A program made the translations under genes and the position numbers. DNA of 7,011 nt from an uncultured Porphyromonadaceae bacterium (lineage in GTDB: Bacteria; Bacteroidota; Bacteroidia; Bacteroidales; CAMTPD01), in the NCBI GenBank assembly GCA_947074265.1, contig CAMTPD010000070.1, positions 1 through 7,011 on the forward strand. The letters run 5' to 3'. Shown in pieces: positions 1 to 5,730 of this stretch (the first letter of the stretch is position 1; each line of letters opens with the position of its first letter). The notes beneath the pieces were generated by a model. That model had not been told where the DNA came from and did no database searches. It was given only the letters and a program-made list of their open reading frames with translations.

Positions 1-777
1 TGCTATTGCAGCAGAAGCATGCCCCGGCATCTCAATTTCAGGTACAATCGTAATTCCTCTTTTGGCTGCATAAGCAACTATTTCTTTGATTTCTTTTTGC
101 GTATAAAAGCCTCCATGAGGGTTGCCATCAAATTTCTTACTATTCCAACCTCCAATCTCTGTTTCTTTTCTAAAGCCTCCTACTTCGGTCAATTTCGGAT
201 ACTTCTTAATTTCTATACGCCAACCTTGATCGTCTGTAAGGTGCCAATGAAATACATTCATTTTCAAAGCAGCCATTTGATCGATTAATTGATACACAAC
301 TTCTTTGCCTTTAAAATAACGTCCTTCATCTAGCATAAAGGCTCTCCATTGATAGGCTGGAGAATCTTCAATTGCAACATTAGGGATTTCAAGTGTATTG
401 CCCTTTACACTCCAAAGCTGTTTCAATGTCTGCATCGCATAAAAAGCCCCTGAAGCATCAGCATATTCAATCGCAACTTTACCATCTACGGCATTGAGTG
501 TATATCCCTCTGTAGGAAGTTGTTGGTTATGCTTAAAGACTATATTTGCTTTTTTATTTCCAAACGATACAGAAATACCGGCTGAGGTAAAATCCTTTTG
601 CACCAAATCTTTTAAATCCTTCAAGTCTTTTCCTAACGAAACTTCAACTCTTGAAAGCGTAAACCCGGATCCATTGCATTGAAGCTTATTCGGATAAGGA
701 ATTACATTGTGTTGTGCCATTGCTCCAATCGTCGTGGCAAACAATAGGCTTGCAGAGAAAATAAGTCGTTTAATCAT
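1..777 (-). CDS. Beta-N-acetylhexosaminidase, GH20 family (N-terminal part, cut by window edge)
   Basis: The minus-strand frame is open from an ATG at 777 to base 1, giving 259 codons without a stop. It starts with a signal peptide (MIKRLIF, a hydrophobic stretch, then a likely cleavage AMA|Q after residue 21), so the enzyme is exported to the periplasm or beyond. Residues about 23-135 look like the GH20b-type N-terminal domain. The GH20 barrel begins near residue 140 with WRAFMLDEGRYF (143-154), then the hallmark HWHLTDDQGW (177-186) and VPEIEMPGH (245-253), which carry substrate-site residues of the family. The catalytic Asp-Glu pair, expected roughly 60-70 residues further on, lies beyond the window. 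The family removes terminal beta-linked GlcNAc or GalNAc from glycoconjugates or chitooligosaccharides. It is transcribed away from the DUF3298 lipoprotein gene. The family call is firm; the exact substrate cannot be told. Confidence 0.95.
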   Translation of the reverse strand, partial: MIKRLIFSASLLFATTIGAMAQHNVIPYPNKLQCNGSGFTLSRVEVSLGKDLKDLKDLVQKDFTSAGISVSFGNKKANIVFKHNQQLPTEGYTLNAVDGKVAIEYADASGAFYAMQTLKQLWSVKGNTLEIPNVAIEDSPAYQWRAFMLDEGRYFKGKEVVYQLIDQMAALKMNVFHWHLTDDQGWRIEIKKYPKLTEVGGFRKETEIGGWNSKKFDGNPHGGFYTQKEIKEIVAYAAKRGITIVPEIEMPGHASAAIA

Positions 778-833
778 GGTATATTTAATATTATTGGGTA
801 AATGATAAATTATAGGATCGCACTAATGAATAA

Positions 834-841
834 CAAAAATA
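834..841 (-). promoter_or_regulatory. Possible -7 element for the GH20 gene
   Basis: Read on the minus strand this is TATTTTTG, a full match to the Bacteroides -7 consensus TAnnTTTG. It sits about 57 bases before the GH20 start codon, implying a leader of roughly 50 bases. No TTTG lies at the right distance upstream for a -33 element, and the region is very AT-rich, so chance is a real alternative. Confidence 0.35.
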
Positions 842-905
842 GTTATATATCAGATTCATAAGCTTCGCACCAACCTGCATCTAAACACAAAACTAACAAA
901 CTTTC

Positions 906-925
906 GATTATTTTCAATAATAATC
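906..925. repeat. Inverted repeat in the GH20/lipoprotein divergent gap
   Basis: GATTATT (906-912) and AATAATC (919-925) are perfect 7-bp inverted arms separated by six bases. They lie in the 253-bp gap between the two divergent genes, about 130 bases before the GH20 start and 105 before the lipoprotein start. This is the right kind of place for an operator, but such an AT-rich palindrome can arise by chance. No other gene or RNA could be seen in this gap. Confidence 0.3.
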
Positions 926-982
926 TCGTTTTCGCCCATGTAAAAAGTGCTTTTATCATAACTTTATAGAGATCTATTCCGT

Positions 983-990
983 TATCTTTA
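983..990 (+). promoter_or_regulatory. Possible -7 element for the DUF3298 lipoprotein gene
   Basis: TATCTTTA matches the Bacteroides -7 consensus TAnnTTTG at all but the last fixed position. It would put the transcript start near 996, about 35 bases before the ATG at 1031. A good -33 TTTG is not seen at the usual distance, so support is weak. Confidence 0.3.
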
Positions 991-1030
991 TAAAAAGAAT
1001 GGATTAAAAAAACAATAAGAAATTATATAC

Positions 1031-1738
1031 ATGAAAAATAAACACCTATTCATAACACTGATTTTAGCAAGTACAATTGTCTCATGCTCATCTCCATTTG
1101 ATGTAACAATTCTCTCAGAGCATCATACCGACAATACAGACAATTATCAAATAAATCTTTCGTCTATATCATTTGAAGGTGCGAACAAGAAGTCAAATGA
1201 AATGATCACTCCTCTAAATAGACAATTGAAAGCTTTGAATGATTCGTTAATGAGCACAACAATTGCTGATGCAGATAGCTTTTTCACCTCTTATAGAAGC
1301 GACTTAGAAGCGGGTAAAATTAAATACCCACACCCAGCCTTTCGATACGAACTTTACAGTAATGATACAGCCTTCATCGTTTCCGAACAAATTGTGAGCA
1401 CCTTGACAACAACCTATACTTTTGCCGGAGGAGCACATGGTAATACAGAGTTTTATGCACTTAATTATTCCCCTCAGGAAAAGCGTTTTCTATCCACTGC
1501 CGATCTTTTAGATCTATCTCAGCAGATGCGAATAGACTCGCTCTTACAGGTTAATTTTACAAACCCCGACAATTGCTTTAGCTCTGATCCGACACTGGCT
1601 GATGTGACAGCAATCAATGTCACACCTACCCATCTTCGCTTTACATATGCCCATTATACATTAGGAGCATATTATTGTGGAGCACCAGTTGTTGAGATTC
1701 CTATCGAGAACATGAAGGGAATCTATCTTCTAAAATAA
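1031..1738 (+). CDS. DUF3298 (RsiV-like) domain lipoprotein
   Basis: This 235-residue protein begins with a lipoprotein signal peptide: MKNKH, a hydrophobic run, then the lipobox IVSC with the acylated Cys at residue 19. It should be anchored to a membrane facing the periplasm or cell surface. Residues about 40-120 fit the DUF4163-type N-terminal half. The DUF3298 half follows, recognised by YTFAGGAHGN (129-138), a downstream strand and turn ending in STADLLDL (155-162), and the C-terminal pattern TLGAYYCGAPVVEIPI (210-225). Related domains occur in the Bacillus anti-sigma factor RsiV, where they bind lysozyme, and beside the deacetylase PdaC. Bacteroidales copies are mostly uncharacterised stand-alone lipoproteins. 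Length is usual for such proteins. It is followed 78 bases later by the LOG gene, which has its own promoter. The domain call is good; the function is unknown. Confidence 0.85.
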   Translation: MKNKHLFITLILASTIVSCSSPFDVTILSEHHTDNTDNYQINLSSISFEGANKKSNEMITPLNRQLKALNDSLMSTTIADADSFFTSYRSDLEAGKIKYPHPAFRYELYSNDTAFIVSEQIVSTLTTTYTFAGGAHGNTEFYALNYSPQEKRFLSTADLLDLSQQMRIDSLLQVNFTNPDNCFSSDPTLADVTAINVTPTHLRFTYAHYTLGAYYCGAPVVEIPIENMKGIYLLK

Positions 1739-1749
1739 AGAGCCGTAAC

Positions 1750-1781
1750 TTTGTTCATCCTTATTTAGAGTTGTACTTTTG
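1750..1781 (+). promoter_or_regulatory. Bacteroides-type promoter of the LOG-family gene
   Basis: TTTG at 1750-1753 and TACTTTTG at 1774-1781 are separated by 20 bases. Both match the Bacteroides housekeeping consensus (-33 TTTG, about 19-21 bases, -7 TAnnTTTG) with no mismatch. The predicted transcript start is near 1787, about 30 bases before the ATG at 1817. This is the best promoter in the window and makes the LOG gene an independent unit even though it lies close behind the lipoprotein gene. Confidence 0.7.
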
Positions 1782-1816
1782 CAGTCTAATAATTTATACG
1801 ATAAACTAAATCAAGG

Positions 1817-2407
1817 ATGAACAAAATATCTTCTGTTTGTGTCTATTGTGCTTCTAGCTCACAAATAGATACTGCCTATTTCTCAGATGCTGAAAAACTT
1901 GGCAAACTACTAGCCGATAAGAAAATACGTCTCATCAATGGTGCAGGAAAAATAGGATTAATGGCTGCAACTGCAAACGCTGTTCTTAAAAATGGCGGAG
2001 AGGTAACTGGTGTTATTCCATCTTTTATGGTAGCACAAAACTGGCAACACGAATCACTTACAGAACTTATCGAAGTAGATAGTATGCACGAACGCAAAGC
2101 GTGTATGGCTCGTCTCAGCGATGGAATTGTAGCTCTACCGGGTGGATGTGGCACGATTGAAGAACTTATGGAGGTAATCACCTGGAAGCAATTAGGTTTA
2201 TACTCCAAACCGATTGTAATATTAAATACGAATGGTTTTTACAACAAGTTGATAGATTTCTTACAACATACAATCGACGAAAACTTTATGCGTGCTCATC
2301 ATGCTCAGCTTTGGAGCGTTGCTTCAACTCCGGAAGAGGCTATTGAATTACTTTACTCCACTCCTGAATGGGACACTTCTCACAATAAATTTGCAGAGAT
2401 GAAATAA
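1817..2407 (+). CDS. LOG family protein (TIGR00730-type, cytokinin riboside 5'-monophosphate phosphoribohydrolase-like)
   Basis: The 196-residue product is a full-length cytoplasmic LOG-family (Rossmann-fold) protein with no signal peptide. It shows the N-terminal strand ISSVCVYCASSS (4-15), the nucleotide-binding turn NGAGKIGLM (41-49), MHERK (90-94) with the conserved active-site Arg93, and the family signature PGGCGTIEE (108-116) with the catalytic Glu. The tail WKQLGLYSKPIVILNTNGFY (123-142) is also typical. Family members cleave the N-glycosidic bond of nucleoside 5'-monophosphates, releasing base and ribose 5-phosphate; many were misannotated as lysine decarboxylases. The Gly-rich turn reads NGAG where many relatives have YGGG. 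I recall this variant in Bacteroides homologs, so it is probably not a defect. A natural substrate in this organism is not known; nucleotide salvage or turnover is the likely role. Confidence 0.93.
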   Translation: MNKISSVCVYCASSSQIDTAYFSDAEKLGKLLADKKIRLINGAGKIGLMAATANAVLKNGGEVTGVIPSFMVAQNWQHESLTELIEVDSMHERKACMARLSDGIVALPGGCGTIEELMEVITWKQLGLYSKPIVILNTNGFYNKLIDFLQHTIDENFMRAHHAQLWSVASTPEEAIELLYSTPEWDTSHNKFAEMK

Positions 2408-2466
2408 GAAATAAAATAAGAGAAAAGCTTACAAGCTGCTTCTGTTATTTTGTATCTTAAATACCT

Positions 2467-2474
2467 TATCTTTG
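2467..2474 (+). promoter_or_regulatory. Probable -7 element for the M3 dipeptidase gene
   Basis: TATCTTTG fully matches TAnnTTTG and lies 20 bases before the ATG at 2495, giving a very short leader of about 15 bases. The nearest clean TTTG upstream (2449-2452) is only 14 bases away, too close for a standard -33 box. A weaker TTCTG at 2440-2444 is 22 bases away. The -7 box is convincing; the -33 box is uncertain. Confidence 0.5.
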
Positions 2475-2494
2475 TAACAAATTGGTAAACCGAT

Positions 2495-3235
2495 ATGAAC
2501 AAGAAACTACTAACCGTTTGTGCAATGAGCGCATTACTTACAACAATGGGAAGCTGCGATGACAAGAAACAGTCGGCTTCAAACCCATTCTTTACCGAAT
2601 GGACTACGCCTTATGGCATTCCTCCTTTCGATCAAATCAAGAACGAACATTTCATGCCTGCTATCCAACAAGGAATGCAGCAACATTTAGAAGAAATAGA
2701 CGTCATTGTAAACAATCCAGAAGCTCCTACTTTTAGCAATACGATTGAAGCAATGGACTATAGTGGACGTCTACTTTCCAAGACCCTTGCTGTATTCTTC
2801 AATCTAGAGAGTGCAGAAACAAACGATTCGCTTCAAAAAATTGCAGAAGAGATATCCCCTCTTCTATCAGAACACAACGATAAAGTTTCGATGAATGAGA
2901 AGCTTTTTGATCGTGTAAAAACTGTTTATAACAACCGTGAAAGCGAAAATCTGACACCTGAGCAAACCCGACTTCTTACAAATTACTACAAAGACTTCGT
3001 TCGTTCCGGTGCTCTTCTTTCTGAAGACAAGAAGGAACAACTTAAAGCGATCAATAAAGAAATCGGATTACTTACCCTTAAGTACTCACAAAACGTTTTA
3101 GCTGAAAACAACAGCTTCGAGCTTATCATTGAGGACGAAGCAGACCTTACAGGATTGCCTGAGTCTGTAAAAGCTGCTGCTGCCGAAGAAGCTAAAAATC
3201 GCGGCAAAGAGGGGAAATGGGTATTTACCCTATAA
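2495..3235 (+). CDS. M3 peptidyl-dipeptidase, N-terminal fragment (to in-frame TAA)
   Basis: This 246-residue first part carries the export signal: MNKK, a hydrophobic segment, then the lipobox MGSC with the likely lipidated Cys at residue 21. The next residues are Asp-Asp-Lys-Lys, and an acidic patch right after the Cys resembles the lipoprotein surface-export signals known in Bacteroidetes, so surface exposure is possible. The remainder is the helical N-terminal region of M3 peptidases, for example NPFFTEW, PPFDQIKNEHFMPAI and a long helical stretch with LTNYYKDFVRSG. It holds no metal site and cannot be active alone. It ends at GKWVFTL followed by TAA, in the middle of the domain. Confidence 0.8.
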   Translation: MNKKLLTVCAMSALLTTMGSCDDKKQSASNPFFTEWTTPYGIPPFDQIKNEHFMPAIQQGMQQHLEEIDVIVNNPEAPTFSNTIEAMDYSGRLLSKTLAVFFNLESAETNDSLQKIAEEISPLLSEHNDKVSMNEKLFDRVKTVYNNRESENLTPEQTRLLTNYYKDFVRSGALLSEDKKEQLKAINKEIGLLTLKYSQNVLAENNSFELIIEDEADLTGLPESVKAAAAEEAKNRGKEGKWVFTL

Positions 3236-3244
3236 AAACCTAGC

Positions 3245-4615
3245 ATGAACCAATTCTTGCAATATGCTGAAAACAGAGATCTACGTGAAAAGCTTTACAA
3301 AGGTTATATCAACAGAGGCATGAATGCAAATGAATATAACAATAGTGAGCTAGCTCAAAAGGTTGCAAACTTACGCATTACTCAAGCCAACCTGCTTGGA
3401 TATAAAAACTTTGCACAATATAGCATTGAGGATAAAATGGCTAAAACACCGGAAGAAGCGATGAACTTGCTTACTCAAGTGTGGACTGCTGCTCAACCTA
3501 AGATCAATGAAGAAATTGCAGATATGCAAAAACTGGCCAGTGCAGAGCCTACACCTATCAAATTGGAATCGTGGGATTGGTGGTATTACGCAGAAAAAGT
3601 TCGCAAAGCTAAGTTTGATTTAGATCAAGAAGAGTTGCGTCCTTATTTCCAAGCAGACAGCGTAATGCAAGGAGCTTTCTGGACAGCAAACCAATTATAT
3701 GGTCTCACGTTCGAGGCTCTTTCTGATTATCCTAAATACCACGAAGATGTAAAGGCATACAAAGTTAGTGATGCTGATGGCAGTCATGTGGGTGTACTGT
3801 TAATAGACTTCTTCCCTCGTGCAGGCAAACTAGGTGGCGCATGGATGGATAATTATGTTCCACAACGTATTGAGAATGGAAAAGATATTCGTCCTGTGGT
3901 AACAAATGTTGGAAACTACACGAAACCTGTTGGAGATAAACCGGCTTTGCTTAGCCTAGATGATGTAGAAACCGTATTTCACGAGTTTGGTCACGGTTTG
4001 CACGGATTGCTTTCAAAAGTTACTTATCCTAGCTTAAACATGAATGTTCCTGCCGACTTCGTTGAGCTACCATCACAAGTAATGGAGCATTGGGCTACAC
4101 ATCCTCAAGTTTTGAAACAATATGCAAAACATTATCAAACAGGAGAGGTTATTCCGGATGTCTTGATTGAAAAGATGCAAAAGGCAGAAACCTTTAATCA
4201 AGGATTCGTTACAGGTGAATTTGTTGCAGCTGCTCTATTAGATATGAACTGGCATTTGCTCGAAACAGAAAACAATCTAGATGCTGCTGCTTTTGAGAAG
4301 GTAGCAATGGACAACATTGGCTTAGCAAGCTCAATTGTTCCACGTTACCGATCTACTTATTTCACACACATCTTTAGCTCTCCTACCGGTTATGCAGCCG
4401 GTTACTATAGCTATTTATGGGCTGAGGTATTAGATGCAGATGCATTTAGAGCTTTCGAAGAAACAGGTAATATTTTTGATCAAAAAACAGCTCAATCTTT
4501 CAGAAAGAATATTCTTGAGAAAGGCGGCTGTGAAGATCCTATGGATATGTATCTAAACTTTAGAGGTGCGAAACCAACACCTGATGCATTACTAGAAGGA
4601 CGCGGTTTAAAATAA
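3245..4615 (+). CDS. M3 peptidyl-dipeptidase, C-terminal catalytic fragment (after in-frame TAA)
   Basis: This 456-residue part contains the catalytic domain. It has the zinc motif HEFGH (246-250), the likely third zinc ligand Glu274 in DFVELPSQ, and the substrate-site region HIFSSPTGYAAGYYSYLW (375-392) with conserved His and Tyr residues. It also has the usual C-terminus ending RGAKPTPDALLEGRGLK. The ATG at 3245 is probably just an internal Met: it follows the stop by nine bases, has no visible ribosome-binding site and no signal peptide. If it were translated by reinitiation, the product would stay in the cytoplasm without the N-terminal helices. The domain is intact and under no visible decay, which favours either a very recent mutation or a base error at 3233. 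Confidence 0.85.
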   Translation: MNQFLQYAENRDLREKLYKGYINRGMNANEYNNSELAQKVANLRITQANLLGYKNFAQYSIEDKMAKTPEEAMNLLTQVWTAAQPKINEEIADMQKLASAEPTPIKLESWDWWYYAEKVRKAKFDLDQEELRPYFQADSVMQGAFWTANQLYGLTFEALSDYPKYHEDVKAYKVSDADGSHVGVLLIDFFPRAGKLGGAWMDNYVPQRIENGKDIRPVVTNVGNYTKPVGDKPALLSLDDVETVFHEFGHGLHGLLSKVTYPSLNMNVPADFVELPSQVMEHWATHPQVLKQYAKHYQTGEVIPDVLIEKMQKAETFNQGFVTGEFVAAALLDMNWHLLETENNLDAAAFEKVAMDNIGLASSIVPRYRSTYFTHIFSSPTGYAAGYYSYLWAEVLDADAFRAFEETGNIFDQKTAQSFRKNILEKGGCEDPMDMYLNFRGAKPTPDALLEGRGLK

Positions 4616-4659
4616 AATATCACCCTACAACAATTGTCTCGAAAGAGTAATTATAACGT

Positions 4660-4708
4660 AAAAAAAAGCGAAGCTATGATGTACAATGTACTTCATGCTT
4701 CGCTTTTT
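4660..4708. terminator. Bidirectional terminator between convergent M3 peptidase and NlpC/P60 genes
   Basis: GCGAAGC (4668-4674) pairs with GCTTCGC (4697-4703). The stem extends outward through A5/T5 and inward through ATGA/TCAT and GTAC/GTAC, with one bulge (4675), one T-T mismatch and a three-base loop (4685-4687). It is followed by TTTTT on the plus strand and preceded by eight A (a T8 tract on the minus strand), so it can end transcripts from both sides. It lies 45 bases after the peptidase stop and 50 bases beyond the NlpC stop. Confidence 0.85.
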
Positions 4709-4758
4709 ATCTACAAGCCAATAAAACAACTAAACAATTTTATATATATGAACATTCA

Positions 4759-5430
4759 TTACACAACAGGAAATGTAAACTGAGGTTGTTGCATGATTTC
4801 CTTTACTTTCTCTTCAGACGGTTTTACTCTGCATCCTGCAACATATCGTTTCTTGTAATAAGGATCATCTTTTAAATTAGATGTTTGAACACCACCTCTT
4901 GCACTATGAATAAACTCAACATTACCGTCTCCGTTGTTTGCAACAACAATACCAACGTGTCCGATTCGTTTAGTTCCTACCCCTGAACGACCATTGAAGA
5001 AGATCAAATCTCCGGTTTTTAAGTCATTCACTTCAACCTTCTCTCCATTTTTAATTTGCTCTCTGCTCGTACGAGAGATTTCTACCCCTTGTTTTTCGAA
5101 TACATACGAAGTAAAACCTGAGCAGTCGAATGCCTTTATTGATTTTCCACCCCAACGATAAGGAGTTCCTAAGTACTTCATTGCTTCAGAGATCAAGTTA
5201 TTGTAAAACTTCTCATAAAGCGTCTCTACCTTTTCTTCTGTATCAACAATGGGAAAACTCATCGGTTTGATGAATGGATGTAGTGTATCTGCTTCTACAA
5301 CTACTGTAGAGTCTATAGTGGGTGTATCTTGAGCAGATGCTGTAGTAAAACTACTCATCGATCCAACTACACACAATAAAGCAACAAATAGAAAAGAGTG
5401 GGCTTTCTTTTTTACCGTGAAAATTCTCAT
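4759..5430 (-). CDS. Secreted NlpC/P60 family cysteine peptidase (probable cell-wall DL-endopeptidase)
   Basis: I place the start at the ATG at 5430 (223 residues). From there the protein opens with a clean signal peptide: MRIFTVKKKAH, a hydrophobic core, then cleavage ASA|Q after residue 33. A start at 5484 would add 18 polar residues ahead of the signal and is unlikely. A linker of about 45 residues leads to a single NlpC/P60 domain (about 75-203): YLGTPYRWGG (86-95), DCSG with catalytic Cys103, SRTSREQ (119-125), GDLIFF (140-145), GHVGI with His158, and FIHSA with His175 as the third polar residue. The family cleaves peptidoglycan stem peptides, typically D-Glu to diamino acid bonds, in the periplasm during wall growth or recycling. 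No SH3 or LysM binding domain is visible. It converges with the M3 peptidase and shares its terminator. The family and catalytic residues are clear; the precise bond cut is inferred. Confidence 0.92.
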   Translation of the reverse strand: MRIFTVKKKAHSFLFVALLCVVGSMSSFTTASAQDTPTIDSTVVVEADTLHPFIKPMSFPIVDTEEKVETLYEKFYNNLISEAMKYLGTPYRWGGKSIKAFDCSGFTSYVFEKQGVEISRTSREQIKNGEKVEVNDLKTGDLIFFNGRSGVGTKRIGHVGIVVANNGDGNVEFIHSARGGVQTSNLKDDPYYKKRYVAGCRVKPSEEKVKEIMQQPQFTFPVV

Positions 5431-5730
5431 ATAATAGTTATGGTTTTGATTCAATCGTGGATAATACTCAATGCTTATATACATTGTTTATACCTCTAAA
5501 TTACGAAAAAGCCCAGAGACAAGCAACATGAACACGTCAATATTTAGTCATTTTAAAATTTATTCTAAGCTATTCAGACCGTGCAAATTCACCCCTAAAT
5601 AAGTCATTTCGTCCTACAGATGCACCTTTTACCACATTATAAGACTATATTCCCCTCATCCTTGGCAAACGAAAATAAGTAAGATAAATTAGCATTCAAA
5701 ACATTTGATTCAAACTCTAATATTCAAGCT
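5431..5730. other. Divergent intergenic region between NlpC/P60 and GH5 genes
   Basis: This AT-rich, roughly 300-bp gap should hold the promoters of both flanking genes. On the minus strand TAATTTAG (5496-5503) is one mismatch from TAnnTTTG and would give the NlpC gene a leader of about 60 bases. On the plus strand AACATTTG (5700-5707) is a partial match close to the GH5 start. Neither has a well-placed -33 box. No tRNA, riboswitch-like fold or credible small gene was seen. The only other structure is the triple repeat listed separately. Confidence 0.5.
5694..5728 (+). repeat. Three ATTCAA(A/G) repeats at exact 14-bp spacing before the GH5 gene
   Basis: ATTCAAA at 5694-5700, ATTCAAA at 5708-5714 and ATTCAAG at 5722-5728 start exactly 14 bases apart, and the last copy ends two bases before the ATG at 5731. 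The bases between the copies are not conserved. Regular spacing suggests a possible repeated binding site or leader element controlling the GH5 gene, but the units are short and A/T-rich. The repeats are seen directly; any role is inference. Confidence 0.45.

Larger units (their letters stand above)
2495..4615 (+). pseudogene. dcp: M3 family peptidyl-dipeptidase (Dcp-like) lipoprotein, reading frame broken by one in-frame stop
   Basis: The frame running from 2495 to 4615 would encode about 706 residues, the normal size of a Dcp-type peptidyl-dipeptidase. One TAA at 3233-3235 splits it; there is no frameshift, because the ATG at 3245 is exactly 250 codons downstream of the first ATG. The stop falls inside a conserved stretch, WVFTL-stop-KPSMNQFLQYAENRDLREKLY. 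I recall homologs continuing with Gln or another residue there, and CAA to TAA is one transition. The enzyme is a zinc metallopeptidase that releases dipeptides from peptide C-termini. HEFGH and the third-ligand Glu are intact in the second half. Either the gene has a recent nonsense mutation or the base is a sequencing error; the rest shows no decay. UAA is not a known recoding stop in bacteria, so programmed readthrough is unlikely. Confidence 0.8.

Noticed and set aside
602..632. Short DLK-type repeat coding in the GH20 N-terminal domain (KDLKDLKDL)
   Set aside because: Three near-copies of a nine-base unit encode an ordinary Lys/Asp/Leu helix. No sign of variable repeat number or other function can be seen.
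1876..2208. A 110-codon open frame on the minus strand inside the LOG gene
   Set aside because: It lies wholly opposite a well-supported conserved gene, and its Ser/Pro-rich translation has no recognisable domain.
2421..2445. Possible terminator hairpin after the LOG gene (AAGCTT...AAGCTGCTT)
   Set aside because: The possible stems are short and interrupted, and no T run follows directly. It is not convincing.
3233..3235. Programmed stop-codon readthrough or recoding in the M3 peptidase
   Set aside because: Known bacterial recoding uses UGA (selenocysteine) or UAG (pyrrolysine). UAA here has no visible recoding structure, and a mutation or base error is simpler.
3245..4615. Treating the second half of the M3 peptidase as an independent cytoplasmic peptidase gene
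   Set aside because: It is in the same frame as the first half, begins in the middle of a conserved domain, lacks a promoter and ribosome-binding site, and completes the normal family length only when joined to the first half.
5528..5602. A 24-codon frame starting with ATG and ending TAA on the plus strand in the NlpC/GH5 gap
   Set aside because: It is short, shows no recognisable motif and has no convincing promoter or ribosome-binding site. Such frames are expected by chance in AT-rich spacers.
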